A DNA stretch of 33,815 nt from Rhodopirellula sp. (GCA_012728855.1 JAAYEH010000272.1:1-33815), one strand, 5' to 3'. Shown: positions 18,939 to 26,811, numbered from the stretch's first letter. The notes: generated by a model from the letters alone, not told the origin. Numbers and translations are program-made.

Positions 18939-18974
18939 TAGCAGCCCGGCTGTTCCCGAGCAGCGGGGCTGCTA
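18939..18974. repeat. Hairpin-forming inverted repeat upstream of VanZ gene
   Basis: Arms of 14 bases, 18939-18952 (TAGCAGCCCGGCTG) and 18961-18974 (CAGCGGGGCTGCTA), pair with one mismatch around an 8-base loop. It has no T-tract. It may be a leader structure of the downstream operon, a terminator-like block between divergent genes, or a dispersed palindromic repeat. Confidence 0.6.
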
Positions 18975-19016
18975 TGCGCGTCAACTCGCTTCATCCCCAG
19001 GCCCTTGCCGATCGTA

Positions 19017-19442
19017 ATGAAATTCCTTCCTTACCCGTCCGCAACCCATGCAATCCGCGCAATCCGCCTGGTTTGGCTTGTTTACTTGATCGGTCTGACA
19101 TGGCTATTGCTCGACGGGAATCCGGGCGCCGTACTCCGTTCGTACCCAAGCCTTCGTTTACTCGCCAAACCGGCTTTGCCTTGGATGCACCTGACGGCCT
19201 TCGGGGTGCTGGCGGCGCTGAGTTTCGCCGCACGGTGGCCGGTGCCGCGCCGCGGTGTCCTCGGCTTTCTATTCTTCTTCAGCCTGGCAACCGAATTCTC
19301 TCAGTTCTTCGTGCCGACTCGTTGCGTCGAGGCGGTCGACCTGCTTCAAAACTTCGCCGGAATTGCCGCCGGCTACGGACTGGCTTGGGCGGCAGGTGTC
19401 GGTCTGTCGCTATCGCAATCGCCTTATGCCCGCTCTGTTTGA
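19017..19442 (+). CDS. VanZ-like membrane protein
   Basis: 141 residues from the ATG at 19017; a TTG four codons earlier is possible but has no better binding site. Four hydrophobic segments are present (VWLVYLIGLTWLLL; LPWMHLTAFGVLAALSFA; GVLGFLFFFSLATEF; LLQNFAGIAAGYGLAWAAG). The VanZ-like signature is clear: TEFSQFFVPTRCVEAVDLLQ, then N-F-A-G. VanZ of enterococci gives low teicoplanin resistance, but most family members have no known role, and resistance is not implied here. The 3' end overlaps the first ABC ATPase gene by 17 bases, so the two are probably translated together. Confidence 0.88.
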   Translation: MKFLPYPSATHAIRAIRLVWLVYLIGLTWLLLDGNPGAVLRSYPSLRLLAKPALPWMHLTAFGVLAALSFAARWPVPRRGVLGFLFFFSLATEFSQFFVPTRCVEAVDLLQNFAGIAAGYGLAWAAGVGLSLSQSPYARSV

Positions 19443-20373
19443 ACTCGTCTCGGTCACGCACCGCTACGGCCGCCACACGGCGCTTTACGACGTGTCGCTG
19501 ACGGTCCGCTGCGGGGCGATGGGGCTGGTCGGGCAGAACGGCGCCGGCAAGTCGACGTTGATCCATCTGCTGCTGGGCCTGATCCGCCCGACGGCGGGCG
19601 CCGTCAAGACGCTGTCGCACGAGCCCGGGGAGGAGGCAACCTCCTTTCGCGGAAGTGTCGGCTTCATGGCGGAACGGGAATCACTGCTGCCGGGACTGAA
19701 AGGCATTGAATACGTGGCGCTGGCCGGCCGGCTCTCGGGCATGCCCCGCCGCGACGCGCAGCGGCGGGCCCATGAAACTCTCTTCTATCTGGGGTTGGAA
19801 GAATCGCGCTACCGCGCCGTCGAGCACTATTCCGTCGGCATGAAGCAGCGGCTGAAATTGGCCGCGGCACTGGTCCACGATCCCGATCTGCTGCTCTTGG
19901 ACGAGCCGACGGCGGGCCTCGATCCCGACGGTCGCGCGGCGATGCTCGACGTGCTCGCCGCACTGGCCGCCAGGCCGGGCAAATCGCTGGTCCTCTCCAC
20001 CCACTTGCTAAGCGACGTGGAGCGGATCTGCGAGGAGGCGATCTTTTTGGATCGTGGGCGCGTCGTCGCCGTCGGCCCGATCGGCCCGATGCGAACCGCT
20101 TCCGTCGGCGCCTATCGGCTCCGCTGGCGAGGCGATGCGGCGGGGATGTTGGCCGGCTTGCGGGATCGAGGCGTCGAAGTCCACGCCTCCACCCGTCCCG
20201 GAGAAGCGAGGGTCGTCGTACACCGGGACTGGGCCCCGCGCGACTTCTTCGCAGCGGCGCGCGAAGCCAATGTTCTCTTGACCGGTTTGGATCGCGAGGA
20301 AGAGGATCTCGAAGACGTCTATCGGCGCCTGATCGGCGTCGGGGCACGTTCCGGAGGAGGCCGCAATGGCTGA
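19426..20373 (+). CDS. ABC transporter ATP-binding protein
   Basis: 315 residues starting at the ATG at 19426 inside the VanZ gene; the upstream open frame belongs to VanZ. Walker A GQNGAGKST (36-44), signature YSVGMKQR (135-142), Walker B LLLLDEPT (155-162), D-loop AGLDP and H-loop His193 (STH) are all present, so it should hydrolyse ATP. The Y-S-x-G-M-x-Q-R signature is typical of ATPases that serve ABC-2 type permeases, mostly exporters. About 100 residues after the nucleotide-binding domain form a small C-terminal domain. It overlaps the following permease by 8 bases and probably works with it. The substrate is unknown. Confidence 0.95.
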   Translation: MPALFELVSVTHRYGRHTALYDVSLTVRCGAMGLVGQNGAGKSTLIHLLLGLIRPTAGAVKTLSHEPGEEATSFRGSVGFMAERESLLPGLKGIEYVALAGRLSGMPRRDAQRRAHETLFYLGLEESRYRAVEHYSVGMKQRLKLAAALVHDPDLLLLDEPTAGLDPDGRAAMLDVLAALAARPGKSLVLSTHLLSDVERICEEAIFLDRGRVVAVGPIGPMRTASVGAYRLRWRGDAAGMLAGLRDRGVEVHASTRPGEARVVVHRDWAPRDFFAAAREANVLLTGLDREEEDLEDVYRRLIGVGARSGGGRNG

Positions 20374-21256
20374 GATGCTCGACCAAGACCGAGAACGTTA
20401 CCGCGGCTGGGATAGTCGGCTGCAGCCCGCCTGGTTCTCGATTTGGCCCATCGCGACTACGGGCGCGAAACTCGTCTTGCGGCGCAAACTGTTCTGGCTC
20501 CTGCTGGGCCTCACGCTGATCAACTTCCTCTTCCTGTTCGCCACGATCTATCTGAAGGCCCAGATCCGAATCGAAAACCCCGCCCTGACGCGGTTTGTCG
20601 ACCAGGTGCTGAAATCCGTTTCCGGCACGGGCGAGACGTTTCGCGACTTCATGGCCGCGCAAGGGACCGTTACGATGCTCATGCTGGCCTTCGGCGGCGA
20701 GGTGCTCGTGGGAAACGATTACCGCCACGGAGGCCTGACGTACTACCTTTCCCGTCGCATCGGCCGGCGGCACTATCTATTGGGAAAACTGTTGGCCATC
20801 GCCATGCTGGTGGCGCTGACGACAACCTTGCCGGCGCTGGTTCTCTACGTCGAATACGGTCTGCTCACCGATTCGATCGTCTACTTCCAAGAGAATGCCG
20901 GGATTCTCCTGGGCATTCTCGGCTACGGCCTGCTGATGGCGACGGCGCTGAGCCTCGTGTTGTTCGCGATGGCCGCCTGGCTGCAACGGACGGTGCCCCT
21001 GGTGATGGGATGGGCCTGCCTCTTCGTGCTGCTGCCGGCCGTGGGCGCCATTCTCCGCAATGTCTACGATGATCGATCGTGGCATTTGCTGTCGTTTTGG
21101 AGGGACATTCGACTGCTCGGTTCGTGGTGCTTCGGCGCGGTGCCCCAGCGCGATGCGCCGTTGATGCCGGGCGCCGTGGCGGTGGTGGCGATTGTCTGTG
21201 CCGCCGCATTGCTCGCCTCGATTCCCCGTGTTCGAGCATTCCGAGTGGTTCGATGA
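20366..21256 (+). CDS. ABC-2 type transporter permease
   Basis: 296 residues; the ATG at 20366 is preceded by GGAGGAGG, a strong binding site, inside the end of the ATPase gene. About six hydrophobic segments are visible, starting with KLFWLLLGLTLINFLFLFAT and ending with AVAVVAIVCAAALLASI. The loop 'GNDYRHGGLTYYLSRRIGRR', followed by a helix, is the usual ABC-2 coupling region (degree of change in R/G-rich loop then LLGKLLA). The N-terminal 40 residues are polar and cytoplasmic. It should pair with the ATPase before it. It overlaps the next ATPase gene by 4 bases. Confidence 0.9.
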   Translation: MAEMLDQDRERYRGWDSRLQPAWFSIWPIATTGAKLVLRRKLFWLLLGLTLINFLFLFATIYLKAQIRIENPALTRFVDQVLKSVSGTGETFRDFMAAQGTVTMLMLAFGGEVLVGNDYRHGGLTYYLSRRIGRRHYLLGKLLAIAMLVALTTTLPALVLYVEYGLLTDSIVYFQENAGILLGILGYGLLMATALSLVLFAMAAWLQRTVPLVMGWACLFVLLPAVGAILRNVYDDRSWHLLSFWRDIRLLGSWCFGAVPQRDAPLMPGAVAVVAIVCAAALLASIPRVRAFRVVR

Positions 21257-22209
21257 GCAGCCTGGCCGAAACATCCGACGCGAGCCTGATCGAGTTTGCC
21301 GGCGTCTCCAAGTGGTTTGGCCCGGTAATCGCGGTCAACCACGTCACCTTTCAGTTAACGCGAGGCATCACCGGGCTGGTCGGGCCCAACGGAGCCGGCA
21401 AGAGCACACTCATCCGACTCCTCACCGGTCAGGTGCGGCCGAGCATCGGTCGTGTCGGGATCGGCGGCCGCAGTGCATGGTCGGCAGCCGCGAAATCGCG
21501 GCTGGGGTACTGCCCGGACGTGGATGCCTTCTACGAGGAGATGTCGGGGCGGGCCTTTGTCCGGATCCTGGCTCGCCTTCACGGGCTTGCCCGGCGGTCC
21601 GCGTTCCAACGCACGGAGGAGGTGCTCGAAGAGGTGGGCATGGCCGACCGCGCCGATCGGCCGTTGTCGTCCTATTCGAAAGGGATGCGGCAGAGGATCA
21701 AGCTGGCGCAAGCTTTGATTCACGACCCCGAGTTGATCGTGTTGGACGAACCGCTCAACGGCGTTGATCCGGTCGGCCGCATGGAACTCGCCGCGCTGTT
21801 TCATCGACTGGTGGCCCGCGACAAGGCTATTCTGATCTCCAGCCACGTACTGGAAGAGATGGACGACCTGGCCGATCGCATCCTCTTCCTTTGCCAGGGA
21901 CGACTGTTGGCCTCCGGTTCGCCGGCGGAAGTGCGGGAGATGCTCGACGATCATCCGCTCAAGATCCGAGTCTGGAGTCCTCGCCCCAGACTGCTGGCGG
22001 CACGGTTGCTGGCGACCGATTCGGTCCGCGGCGCCGAGATCGAACCTGGCGGTGGTCTGCTTCTGAACGTCGAGCATCCGCATAACTTCTTCCGGCTGCT
22101 CGAGGGCATCGTCGTCGACGAGGGGTTCGAAGTCGAGGCGTTTCAGGTCATCGACGCATCAACCCAGGCGGTATTCAACTACCTGATGAAACGAGGCCGC
22201 ATTGTTTAG
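21253..22209 (+). CDS. ABC transporter ATP-binding protein, second copy
   Basis: 318 residues from the ATG at 21253, which overlaps the previous stop as ATGA. Walker A GPNGAGKST (44-52), signature YSKGMRQR (141-148), Walker B LIVLDEPLNGVDP (161-173) and H-loop His198 (SSH) are intact. It is clearly different in sequence from the ATPase at 19426, so it is not a recent duplicate. A C-terminal domain of about 90 residues follows (HPLKIRVWSPRPRLLAARLL). It likely serves the permease that starts 8 bases before its end. Confidence 0.95.
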   Translation: MSSLAETSDASLIEFAGVSKWFGPVIAVNHVTFQLTRGITGLVGPNGAGKSTLIRLLTGQVRPSIGRVGIGGRSAWSAAAKSRLGYCPDVDAFYEEMSGRAFVRILARLHGLARRSAFQRTEEVLEEVGMADRADRPLSSYSKGMRQRIKLAQALIHDPELIVLDEPLNGVDPVGRMELAALFHRLVARDKAILISSHVLEEMDDLADRILFLCQGRLLASGSPAEVREMLDDHPLKIRVWSPRPRLLAARLLATDSVRGAEIEPGGGLLLNVEHPHNFFRLLEGIVVDEGFEVEAFQVIDASTQAVFNYLMKRGRIV

Positions 22210-22987
22210 AGACCTTTCCCACTTCCGCATCACCGAGCGAGTCCGCGGCTGTCTGCTGCTGGCGGCGGTGTCGCTGCGGCGAACGCTGGCTTCGCGTCAG
22301 ACGCTGGTATGCGGGCTGCTGCTGGCATTCACCACACTGGCCGTGGTGGCCTGGTCGCTACGGCACGACCGGGATTCGCAGGAGTTTGCCGACGACATCG
22401 TCTTCCCGCTTTACGCCTCCTTTTTGCTGCCGATGTTCTCACTGTGTTACGCCGCGCCGAGCGTCGCCGGCGAGCACGAAGAGCAAACGCTCGTCTATCT
22501 GCTGGCCACTCCCTTGCCAAGGTGGATGGTTTTCGCGGCCAAGTACGGCGCGGCCCTCATCGCCGCAATGCTCTGGACCTTTGGCGCGTGGGCGGTGTCG
22601 AGTTGGCTTGCCGGCCCTGCCGGAAGGAATGTGCTGGTTGCTTTCTTGCCGGTCGTGTTCTGGTCGACGCTTGTCTACGTCGGACTGTTCTGTTGGTTCA
22701 GCGCGGCCTTGCCCCGTGCGACCATAGTGGGCCTGGTGTACGTTTTCTTCGTCGAGGCATTCTTGGGAAACGTGCCCGGCATCGCCAAGCGCGCGGCCGT
22801 CTCATTCTACACGCAAAGTCTAATGCTCGACGCCGGCGCCGAGTTGGGCGTTCGCCCCACGGGGGTCCGCGATCCTGTCCTCTTTCTCCCGTTGGCCGGC
22901 AATACCGCACAGACGATCGTCTGCACACTGGCGGTGACGACCTTCCTGCTGGGAGTCTGGTGGTTCAGCCGCCGCGAGTATGTCTGA
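22202..22987 (+). CDS. ABC-2 type transporter permease, second copy
   Basis: 261 residues from a TTG start at 22202. The TTG is accepted because GAGG lies 5 bases upstream, it overlaps the preceding stop by 8 bases as at the first ATPase/permease junction, and there is no ATG before the first membrane helix. Six hydrophobic segments occur, starting with TLVCGLLLAFTTLAVVAWSL. The loop 'AGEHEEQTLVYLLATPLPRW' followed by VFAAKYGAALIAA is the ABC-2 coupling pattern. It ends 15 bases before the convergent DUF1080 gene, with no room for a separate terminator. Confidence 0.88.
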   Translation: MFRDLSHFRITERVRGCLLLAAVSLRRTLASRQTLVCGLLLAFTTLAVVAWSLRHDRDSQEFADDIVFPLYASFLLPMFSLCYAAPSVAGEHEEQTLVYLLATPLPRWMVFAAKYGAALIAAMLWTFGAWAVSSWLAGPAGRNVLVAFLPVVFWSTLVYVGLFCWFSAALPRATIVGLVYVFFVEAFLGNVPGIAKRAAVSFYTQSLMLDAGAELGVRPTGVRDPVLFLPLAGNTAQTIVCTLAVTTFLLGVWWFSRREYV

Positions 22988-23002
22988 AATGTACTTGCGC
23001 GC

Positions 23003-23683
23003 CTATTCCTCAATCGGGATCAGTTTGACGGTGCGGAAGTGGATCTCTCCTCCTTCCGACTGCAAGCCGATCTTGCCCGCAACATTATCGCACTTCGTTG
23101 CCTGGTTGACCAGTTGCCCGTTGAGCAAGATGGTCAATTGCCCCTCGTCGAGCGTGATCGAAAACTGATTCCACTGGCCAGGTTCCTTTTCCTTGCCGCC
23201 CATTCGGCCGACGCCCACGAAGTCGCCGATCTTCTCGCTCTGCTTCTGGACGAAACGCTCGGCGTCGCCCTTGAGATCAAACCCTCGGAAGCCCCAGATA
23301 TCACCCGCGTTGCCGTGCTTGAGTTGAGCCTCAACGCACCTGGGCAACCCCATCGGCTCGCCGGTGATCCGCATCAGCACGCCGCTGTTTCCCGCTTCCT
23401 TGCCCGGCGCCCACCTCCACTCGACGATCAGCTTGAAATCCTTGTATGTCTTCTCGGTCGCCAGATAGCCCATCGGCTCCCCTTTGCAGACGAGAATGCC
23501 GTCCTGGACACTCCAGACATCCTGCATCTTCACGTCGGGCTCGACCAAAAAGTACTCCCAGCCGTCGAGGTTCTTGCCGTTGAAGAGCTGAACCTCATTG
23601 CCGAGTTTTTCCTCAGCCGAGGCCGTCAAGGCCATCGCCAGTAGAACCGCCATAGCAGAAAACCATCGGGCAGCGCGGATCAT
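23003..23683 (-). CDS. Secreted DUF1080 (3-keto-disaccharide hydrolase) protein
   Basis: 226 residues. The ATG at 23683 is chosen because AAGGAGAAG lies upstream and it gives a signal peptide (AMAVLLAMALTASA, cleaved before EEKLGN); a longer frame to 23806 would overlap the divergent gene. The mature part is one DUF1080 domain, a concanavalin-like beta-sandwich: LFNGKNLDGWE near the start, VWSVQDGILVCKGEPMGYLATE, DFKLIVEWRW, NSGVLMRITGEP, WNQFSITLDEGQLTILLNGQLV and GKIGLQSEGGEIHFRTVKLIPI at the end. The domain is very common in Planctomycetota and is named for hydrolysis of 3-keto-glycosides in sugar degradation. The actual substrate here is unknown; no linked sugar oxidoreductase gene lies nearby. 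Confidence 0.93.
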   Translation of the reverse strand: MIRAARWFSAMAVLLAMALTASAEEKLGNEVQLFNGKNLDGWEYFLVEPDVKMQDVWSVQDGILVCKGEPMGYLATEKTYKDFKLIVEWRWAPGKEAGNSGVLMRITGEPMGLPRCVEAQLKHGNAGDIWGFRGFDLKGDAERFVQKQSEKIGDFVGVGRMGGKEKEPGQWNQFSITLDEGQLTILLNGQLVNQATKCDNVAGKIGLQSEGGEIHFRTVKLIPIEE

Positions 23684-23778
23684 CGTAAGCTTCTCCTTCA
23701 AAAGTAGTATGCCAAGAAGGGTCATTCTGTTCCAATGTAGGCTGGCGCCCCGCCCGGTGCAACAGGCCGGCGAACCGG

Positions 23779-23784
23779 TACAAT
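23779..23784 (+). promoter_or_regulatory. Candidate -10 box, leaderless start for RluA-family gene
   Basis: TACAAT ends 7 bases before the ATG at 23792, which would put transcription start at or next to the start codon. No ribosome binding site precedes that ATG, in keeping with a leaderless mRNA. The -35 region is not convincing (GTGCAA near 23757). Confidence 0.4.
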
Positions 23785-23791
23785 AGAACGC

Positions 23792-24499
23792 ATGAGTTCT
23801 TCCCAAGTAGAACTATTGTACGAGTCCGGGCCCTGTCTTGTCGTCAACAAGCCGGCGGGCCTGCTCACGCAGGCCCCTCCGGGAATCGACAGCCTTGAGG
23901 TTCGCATCAAGCAGTGGGTCAAAACTCGCGAAACGAAGGCGAGCAACGTCTACCTCGGAGTTCCGCATCGGCTCGACCGCCCCGCTTCCGGGGCAATGGT
24001 CTTCGCCCGGCACGTCCGGGCCGCGCGGCGGCTGGCGGAGCAGTTCGAGGCCCGCACCGTACGAAAGGTTTACTGGGCGTGTGTCGAAGGCAGAGTCGCA
24101 CCGCCGGCGGGCACTTGGGAGGACGTGCTTCGCAAGGTGCCGGGCGAACCTTGCGGGGAAGTGGTCGGCCGGGATCACCCCGAAGGCCGCGTCGCGGTGT
24201 TGCACTACCGGACGCTCGGCGCCGCGTCGTGGGGAACCTGGCTGGAGATTGCATTGGAAACCGGGCGGACCCATCAGGTGCGTGTTCAGGCGGCTTCTCG
24301 CGGCCATCCACTCCTGGGCGACCAGCAGTACGGTTCTGCGATCGGCTTCGGTATTGCCTACGAAGATGTGCGACTCCGCGCTATCGCTCTGCACGCACGC
24401 ACGCTGAGTTTTCTTCACCCGATGACCCACGAGCCCGTTTCCGTCACCGCACCGTTGCCGGAAAGCTGGGCGGTGTTGAAGTTGGAATCCGGCAGTTAG
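23792..24499 (+). CDS. RluA-family RNA pseudouridine synthase
   Basis: 235 residues. The catalytic motif HRLDRPASGAMVF holds the invariant Asp (residue 62). Family features around it are LVVNKPAGLLTQ, RTVRKVYWACVEG and the later LEIALETGRTHQVRVQAAS with HPLLGDQQYGS. There is no N-terminal S4 RNA-binding domain, so it is one of the short forms of the RluA/RluC/RluD/TruC group that convert uridine to pseudouridine in rRNA or tRNA. The target site cannot be told from sequence alone. It is a single gene, divergent from the DUF1080 gene and convergent with the sugar kinase gene. Confidence 0.93.
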   Translation: MSSSQVELLYESGPCLVVNKPAGLLTQAPPGIDSLEVRIKQWVKTRETKASNVYLGVPHRLDRPASGAMVFARHVRAARRLAEQFEARTVRKVYWACVEGRVAPPAGTWEDVLRKVPGEPCGEVVGRDHPEGRVAVLHYRTLGAASWGTWLEIALETGRTHQVRVQAASRGHPLLGDQQYGSAIGFGIAYEDVRLRAIALHARTLSFLHPMTHEPVSVTAPLPESWAVLKLESGS

Positions 24500-24579
24500 A
24501 TTTCGTTCCGTTGCCACGCGATGCGGCAGTGTGGCACGCGAGCAATGCGTTTCTCCCGGAGCCACGCAAGGCAGTAGTA

Positions 24580-24591
24580 GCAGCCGGCTGC
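24580..24591. repeat. Short palindrome between convergent genes
   Basis: GCAGCCGGCTGC is a perfect 12-base palindrome in the 113-base gap between the convergent RluA-family and kinase genes. It could be the core of a bidirectional terminator, but no T-tract follows on either strand. Nothing else was recognised in this gap. Confidence 0.25.
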
Positions 24592-24612
24592 TTCCCGGCG
24601 AGCCGGTTCGAT

Positions 24613-25539
24613 TCACGGTCCTTCTTCCACACGAATCAGCCTGGCCTCCCGTTCCACATGGCTGGGGTCGAAGCGACCGGGAAGCAGATGGCGGAGATTG
24701 GCGGCGGCCGCCGCGACACCAAGCCGGACCGCCGCCACCATGCCGTGGCCTGCGAGCGTGGCGTGGGCAATGGCGGCCGCCAGCACGTCGCCGCAGCCGA
24801 TCGGGTTGACCATGTCGGTAATCCGCGGCGGGTATACCCGGTACACCGCGGTTTCCGACGTCACCCATACCGGGTCGGCGCCGTGGGTGATCACCACCCA
24901 TTCGGCGCCGCGACGGTTGAGCGACCGCATCGCCGCCAACAGTTCCTTGTCGGTGTCGAGCCGGCGGCCGACCGTTTGGCCGAGTTCCTCGCGGTTCGGT
25001 TTGACGACATAGGGCTTCAGGTCGAGTACCGATAAAAGGCCGTCGCCCCGAAAGTCGAGCACAACCGGGCAGCGCGTCCGCTCGATCAAGTCACGGTAGA
25101 AGGTCACGGGAACATTCAAAGGAAGCGACCCCATCACCACCGCGAATTCCGCTTTGGCCGCCTCTGCCGCATAGACGCGACGAAACTCGTCCAATTCGCC
25201 CGGCATGAGCGGCCGGCCGTTTTCAACCAATTCGGTGATCGTACCCCTGGCGCGGTCGAGCACTGTCGTGCAGACGCGCGTGGCCGCTTCGGTTTGAACC
25301 CAGCGGCGCGGAACGCCCAGGTCGTCGAAATCGCGGTCCATCTCAGAAAGCGGCAATCCGCCGGCGGTCGCCAGGGTCAGGCTGGGGCCGCCTAGCAGAT
25401 GGGCGGCCACGCCCGCGTTGCAGACCTTGCCGGAGGCGCACCACCTCGCCTCGCGGGCGCGATTGACCTGCCCCTCGACGAAGGCATCGAAGACCAGCAC
25501 CTGTTGCCACGCAGGAGTCAGCCCGGCCGTCAGGATCAC
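24613..25539 (-). CDS. PfkB-family sugar kinase (1-phosphofructokinase-like)
   Basis: 308 residues from a GTG at 25539, preceded by GGAGGAG and overlapping the stop of the upstream dehydrogenase gene by 4 bases. Family features: MILTAGLTPAWQQVLVFDAF (the 1-phosphofructokinase/tagatose-6-phosphate kinase type of start), SGKVCNAGVAAHLLGG, VMGSLP, VVKPNREEL (180-186) and the ATP/anion-hole motif NPIGCGDVLAA (245-255) with catalytic Asp251. The enzyme should phosphorylate a sugar or sugar phosphate with ATP in the cytoplasm. A Cys replaces the common Ala in GAGD. Several usual 1-phosphofructokinase motifs are changed, so the substrate may differ. Its coupling to an iron-type alcohol dehydrogenase suggests one pathway. 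Confidence 0.88.
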   Translation of the reverse strand: MILTAGLTPAWQQVLVFDAFVEGQVNRAREARWCASGKVCNAGVAAHLLGGPSLTLATAGGLPLSEMDRDFDDLGVPRRWVQTEAATRVCTTVLDRARGTITELVENGRPLMPGELDEFRRVYAAEAAKAEFAVVMGSLPLNVPVTFYRDLIERTRCPVVLDFRGDGLLSVLDLKPYVVKPNREELGQTVGRRLDTDKELLAAMRSLNRRGAEWVVITHGADPVWVTSETAVYRVYPPRITDMVNPIGCGDVLAAAIAHATLAGHGMVAAVRLGVAAAAANLRHLLPGRFDPSHVEREARLIRVEEGP

Positions 25540-26726
25540 AGCAACTCCTCCAGGATTCGCGTCAACTCCTCATCGCTGATATCGCGAGGATTCCCGCTCA
25601 TGCTGCTGCCGCGGGAGCTTTGGACAACGGCGGGGATTTGCTCGGCGCGGACGCCCACCTCCGACAAACGCCTCGGCACGCCAACTTCCTCGCAGAGCGA
25701 TTCGATTTCGCCGATCAGTGTGTCGGCGGCCTCGTCCGGCGACGTGGACGGCCCTTTTCCGAAGAGCAGATGGGCAAGCCGCGTCAGATCCTCTTGGCAA
25801 ACCGCACGATTCACGCGCAGCGCCACCGGCAACATCAGGGCACAGGCCGCTCCATGCGGTACACGAGCGTGGACGCCCAGCGCAGCCGCCACCCCGTGAG
25901 CCATGCCCAGACCCGAGTTGGCCAGCGCCATCCCGGAAAGCAGGGCGGCGTGGGCCATCTGTTCCCTCGCCGGGCGCGAGGCGCCGTCGCGGACCGCTTC
26001 CACGATGGCCGGAATGGCCATTCGCAGTCCCTGCCGCGCCAATGCCTGGGGGATCGGTTGCGATTTCCGCGACAGGTAGCTCTCCAGCAACTGAGTGATG
26101 GCGTCCATGCCGCTGGCCGCGGTGATCGACGGGGGTACGCTGACGGTAAGTTCCGGATCGATCAGCGCGATGCGGGGAATTAGCCGCTGGTCACGGATAC
26201 TCTTCTTGAACGGTGGATCATAACAAGAGATCACCGCGTTCTTGGTCGCCTCGGTCCCTGTGCCGGCGGTCGTCGGCATGGCCAGCACCGGCAGGGGCGC
26301 ATGGACGAGTTCCAGTCCGCGGCCGACCCCCTCCAGGTAATCCCGCACCGTGGCGCTTTGATCGTTCGTAACCATCGCGGCCACGGCCTTAGCCAGATCG
26401 ATCGCGGCGCCTCCCCCCACGGCCAGGACGAGGTCGCCGGCACCACCCCGGTGCGCTCGGAAGACCGCCGCGATCCGGTCGACGTCGCCGACCTCCGGCT
26501 CGTGGGCAATCAACTCCGTGGCTGCCGGTTCGACGCCCGAGGCCCGCAGCAAACCGGCGATCTCGGCTACTGTGCCCGAAGACGCCAGCGTCCGCGAACC
26601 GTAAACGACCAGCGCCCGGCGCCCCAGCGATGCGGCCAGCGCGCCGACCTCACGGCGGCGCCCCCACCCGAAAACGATTCGCTGGGGGACGAGGAAATCG
26701 TAATCCAGGGAAGCAGAGAGGCTCAT
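25536..26726 (-). CDS. Iron-containing alcohol dehydrogenase family protein
   Basis: 396 residues. The ATG at 26726 is chosen since the family pattern begins right after it (FLVPQRIVFGWGRRREVGAL); a longer frame to 26810 would run over the divergent aroA promoter. NAD-binding GGGAAIDLAKA (104-114), PTTAGTGTEATKNAVI (151-166), SGMDAITQLLESYLS (from 206), and AHGVAAALG and HGAACALMLP mark a group III metal-dependent dehydrogenase. Expected metal ligands are Asp208, His277 and His291; the fourth, usually His in 'DALTH', is Gln212 here. Such Gln forms exist in the family as I recall. The enzyme should interconvert an alcohol and an aldehyde or ketone with NAD(P). It is the first gene of a two-gene unit with the sugar kinase. 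Confidence 0.92.
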   Translation of the reverse strand: MSLSASLDYDFLVPQRIVFGWGRRREVGALAASLGRRALVVYGSRTLASSGTVAEIAGLLRASGVEPAATELIAHEPEVGDVDRIAAVFRAHRGGAGDLVLAVGGGAAIDLAKAVAAMVTNDQSATVRDYLEGVGRGLELVHAPLPVLAMPTTAGTGTEATKNAVISCYDPPFKKSIRDQRLIPRIALIDPELTVSVPPSITAASGMDAITQLLESYLSRKSQPIPQALARQGLRMAIPAIVEAVRDGASRPAREQMAHAALLSGMALANSGLGMAHGVAAALGVHARVPHGAACALMLPVALRVNRAVCQEDLTRLAHLLFGKGPSTSPDEAADTLIGEIESLCEEVGVPRRLSEVGVRAEQIPAVVQSSRGSSMSGNPRDISDEELTRILEELL

Positions 26727-26758
26727 TGGAATTCCGTTCTCATTGGCGGATCGTTGAG

Positions 26759-26764
26759 TATAAT
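26759..26764 (+). promoter_or_regulatory. Candidate -10 box for aroA
   Basis: A perfect TATAAT stands 47 bases before the aroA start, in the 85-base gap between divergent genes. The -35 region is poor (near 26736-26743, TTCTCA). If used, the leader is about 40 bases and carries no clear ribosome binding site. Confidence 0.5.
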
Positions 26765-26811
26765 AGTACCCATTTGGGCACGGTTCGAGAACGTGGACAA
26801 GCGTCTTCACT

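Noticed and set aside
19017..19442. Glycopeptide resistance through VanZ
   Set aside because: VanZ-like proteins are widespread with unknown roles, and no vanA/H/X-type gene is present.
26727..26810. Longer start for the iron-type dehydrogenase
   Set aside because: It would place 28 codons over the aroA promoter region; the family N-terminus starts after the ATG at 26726.
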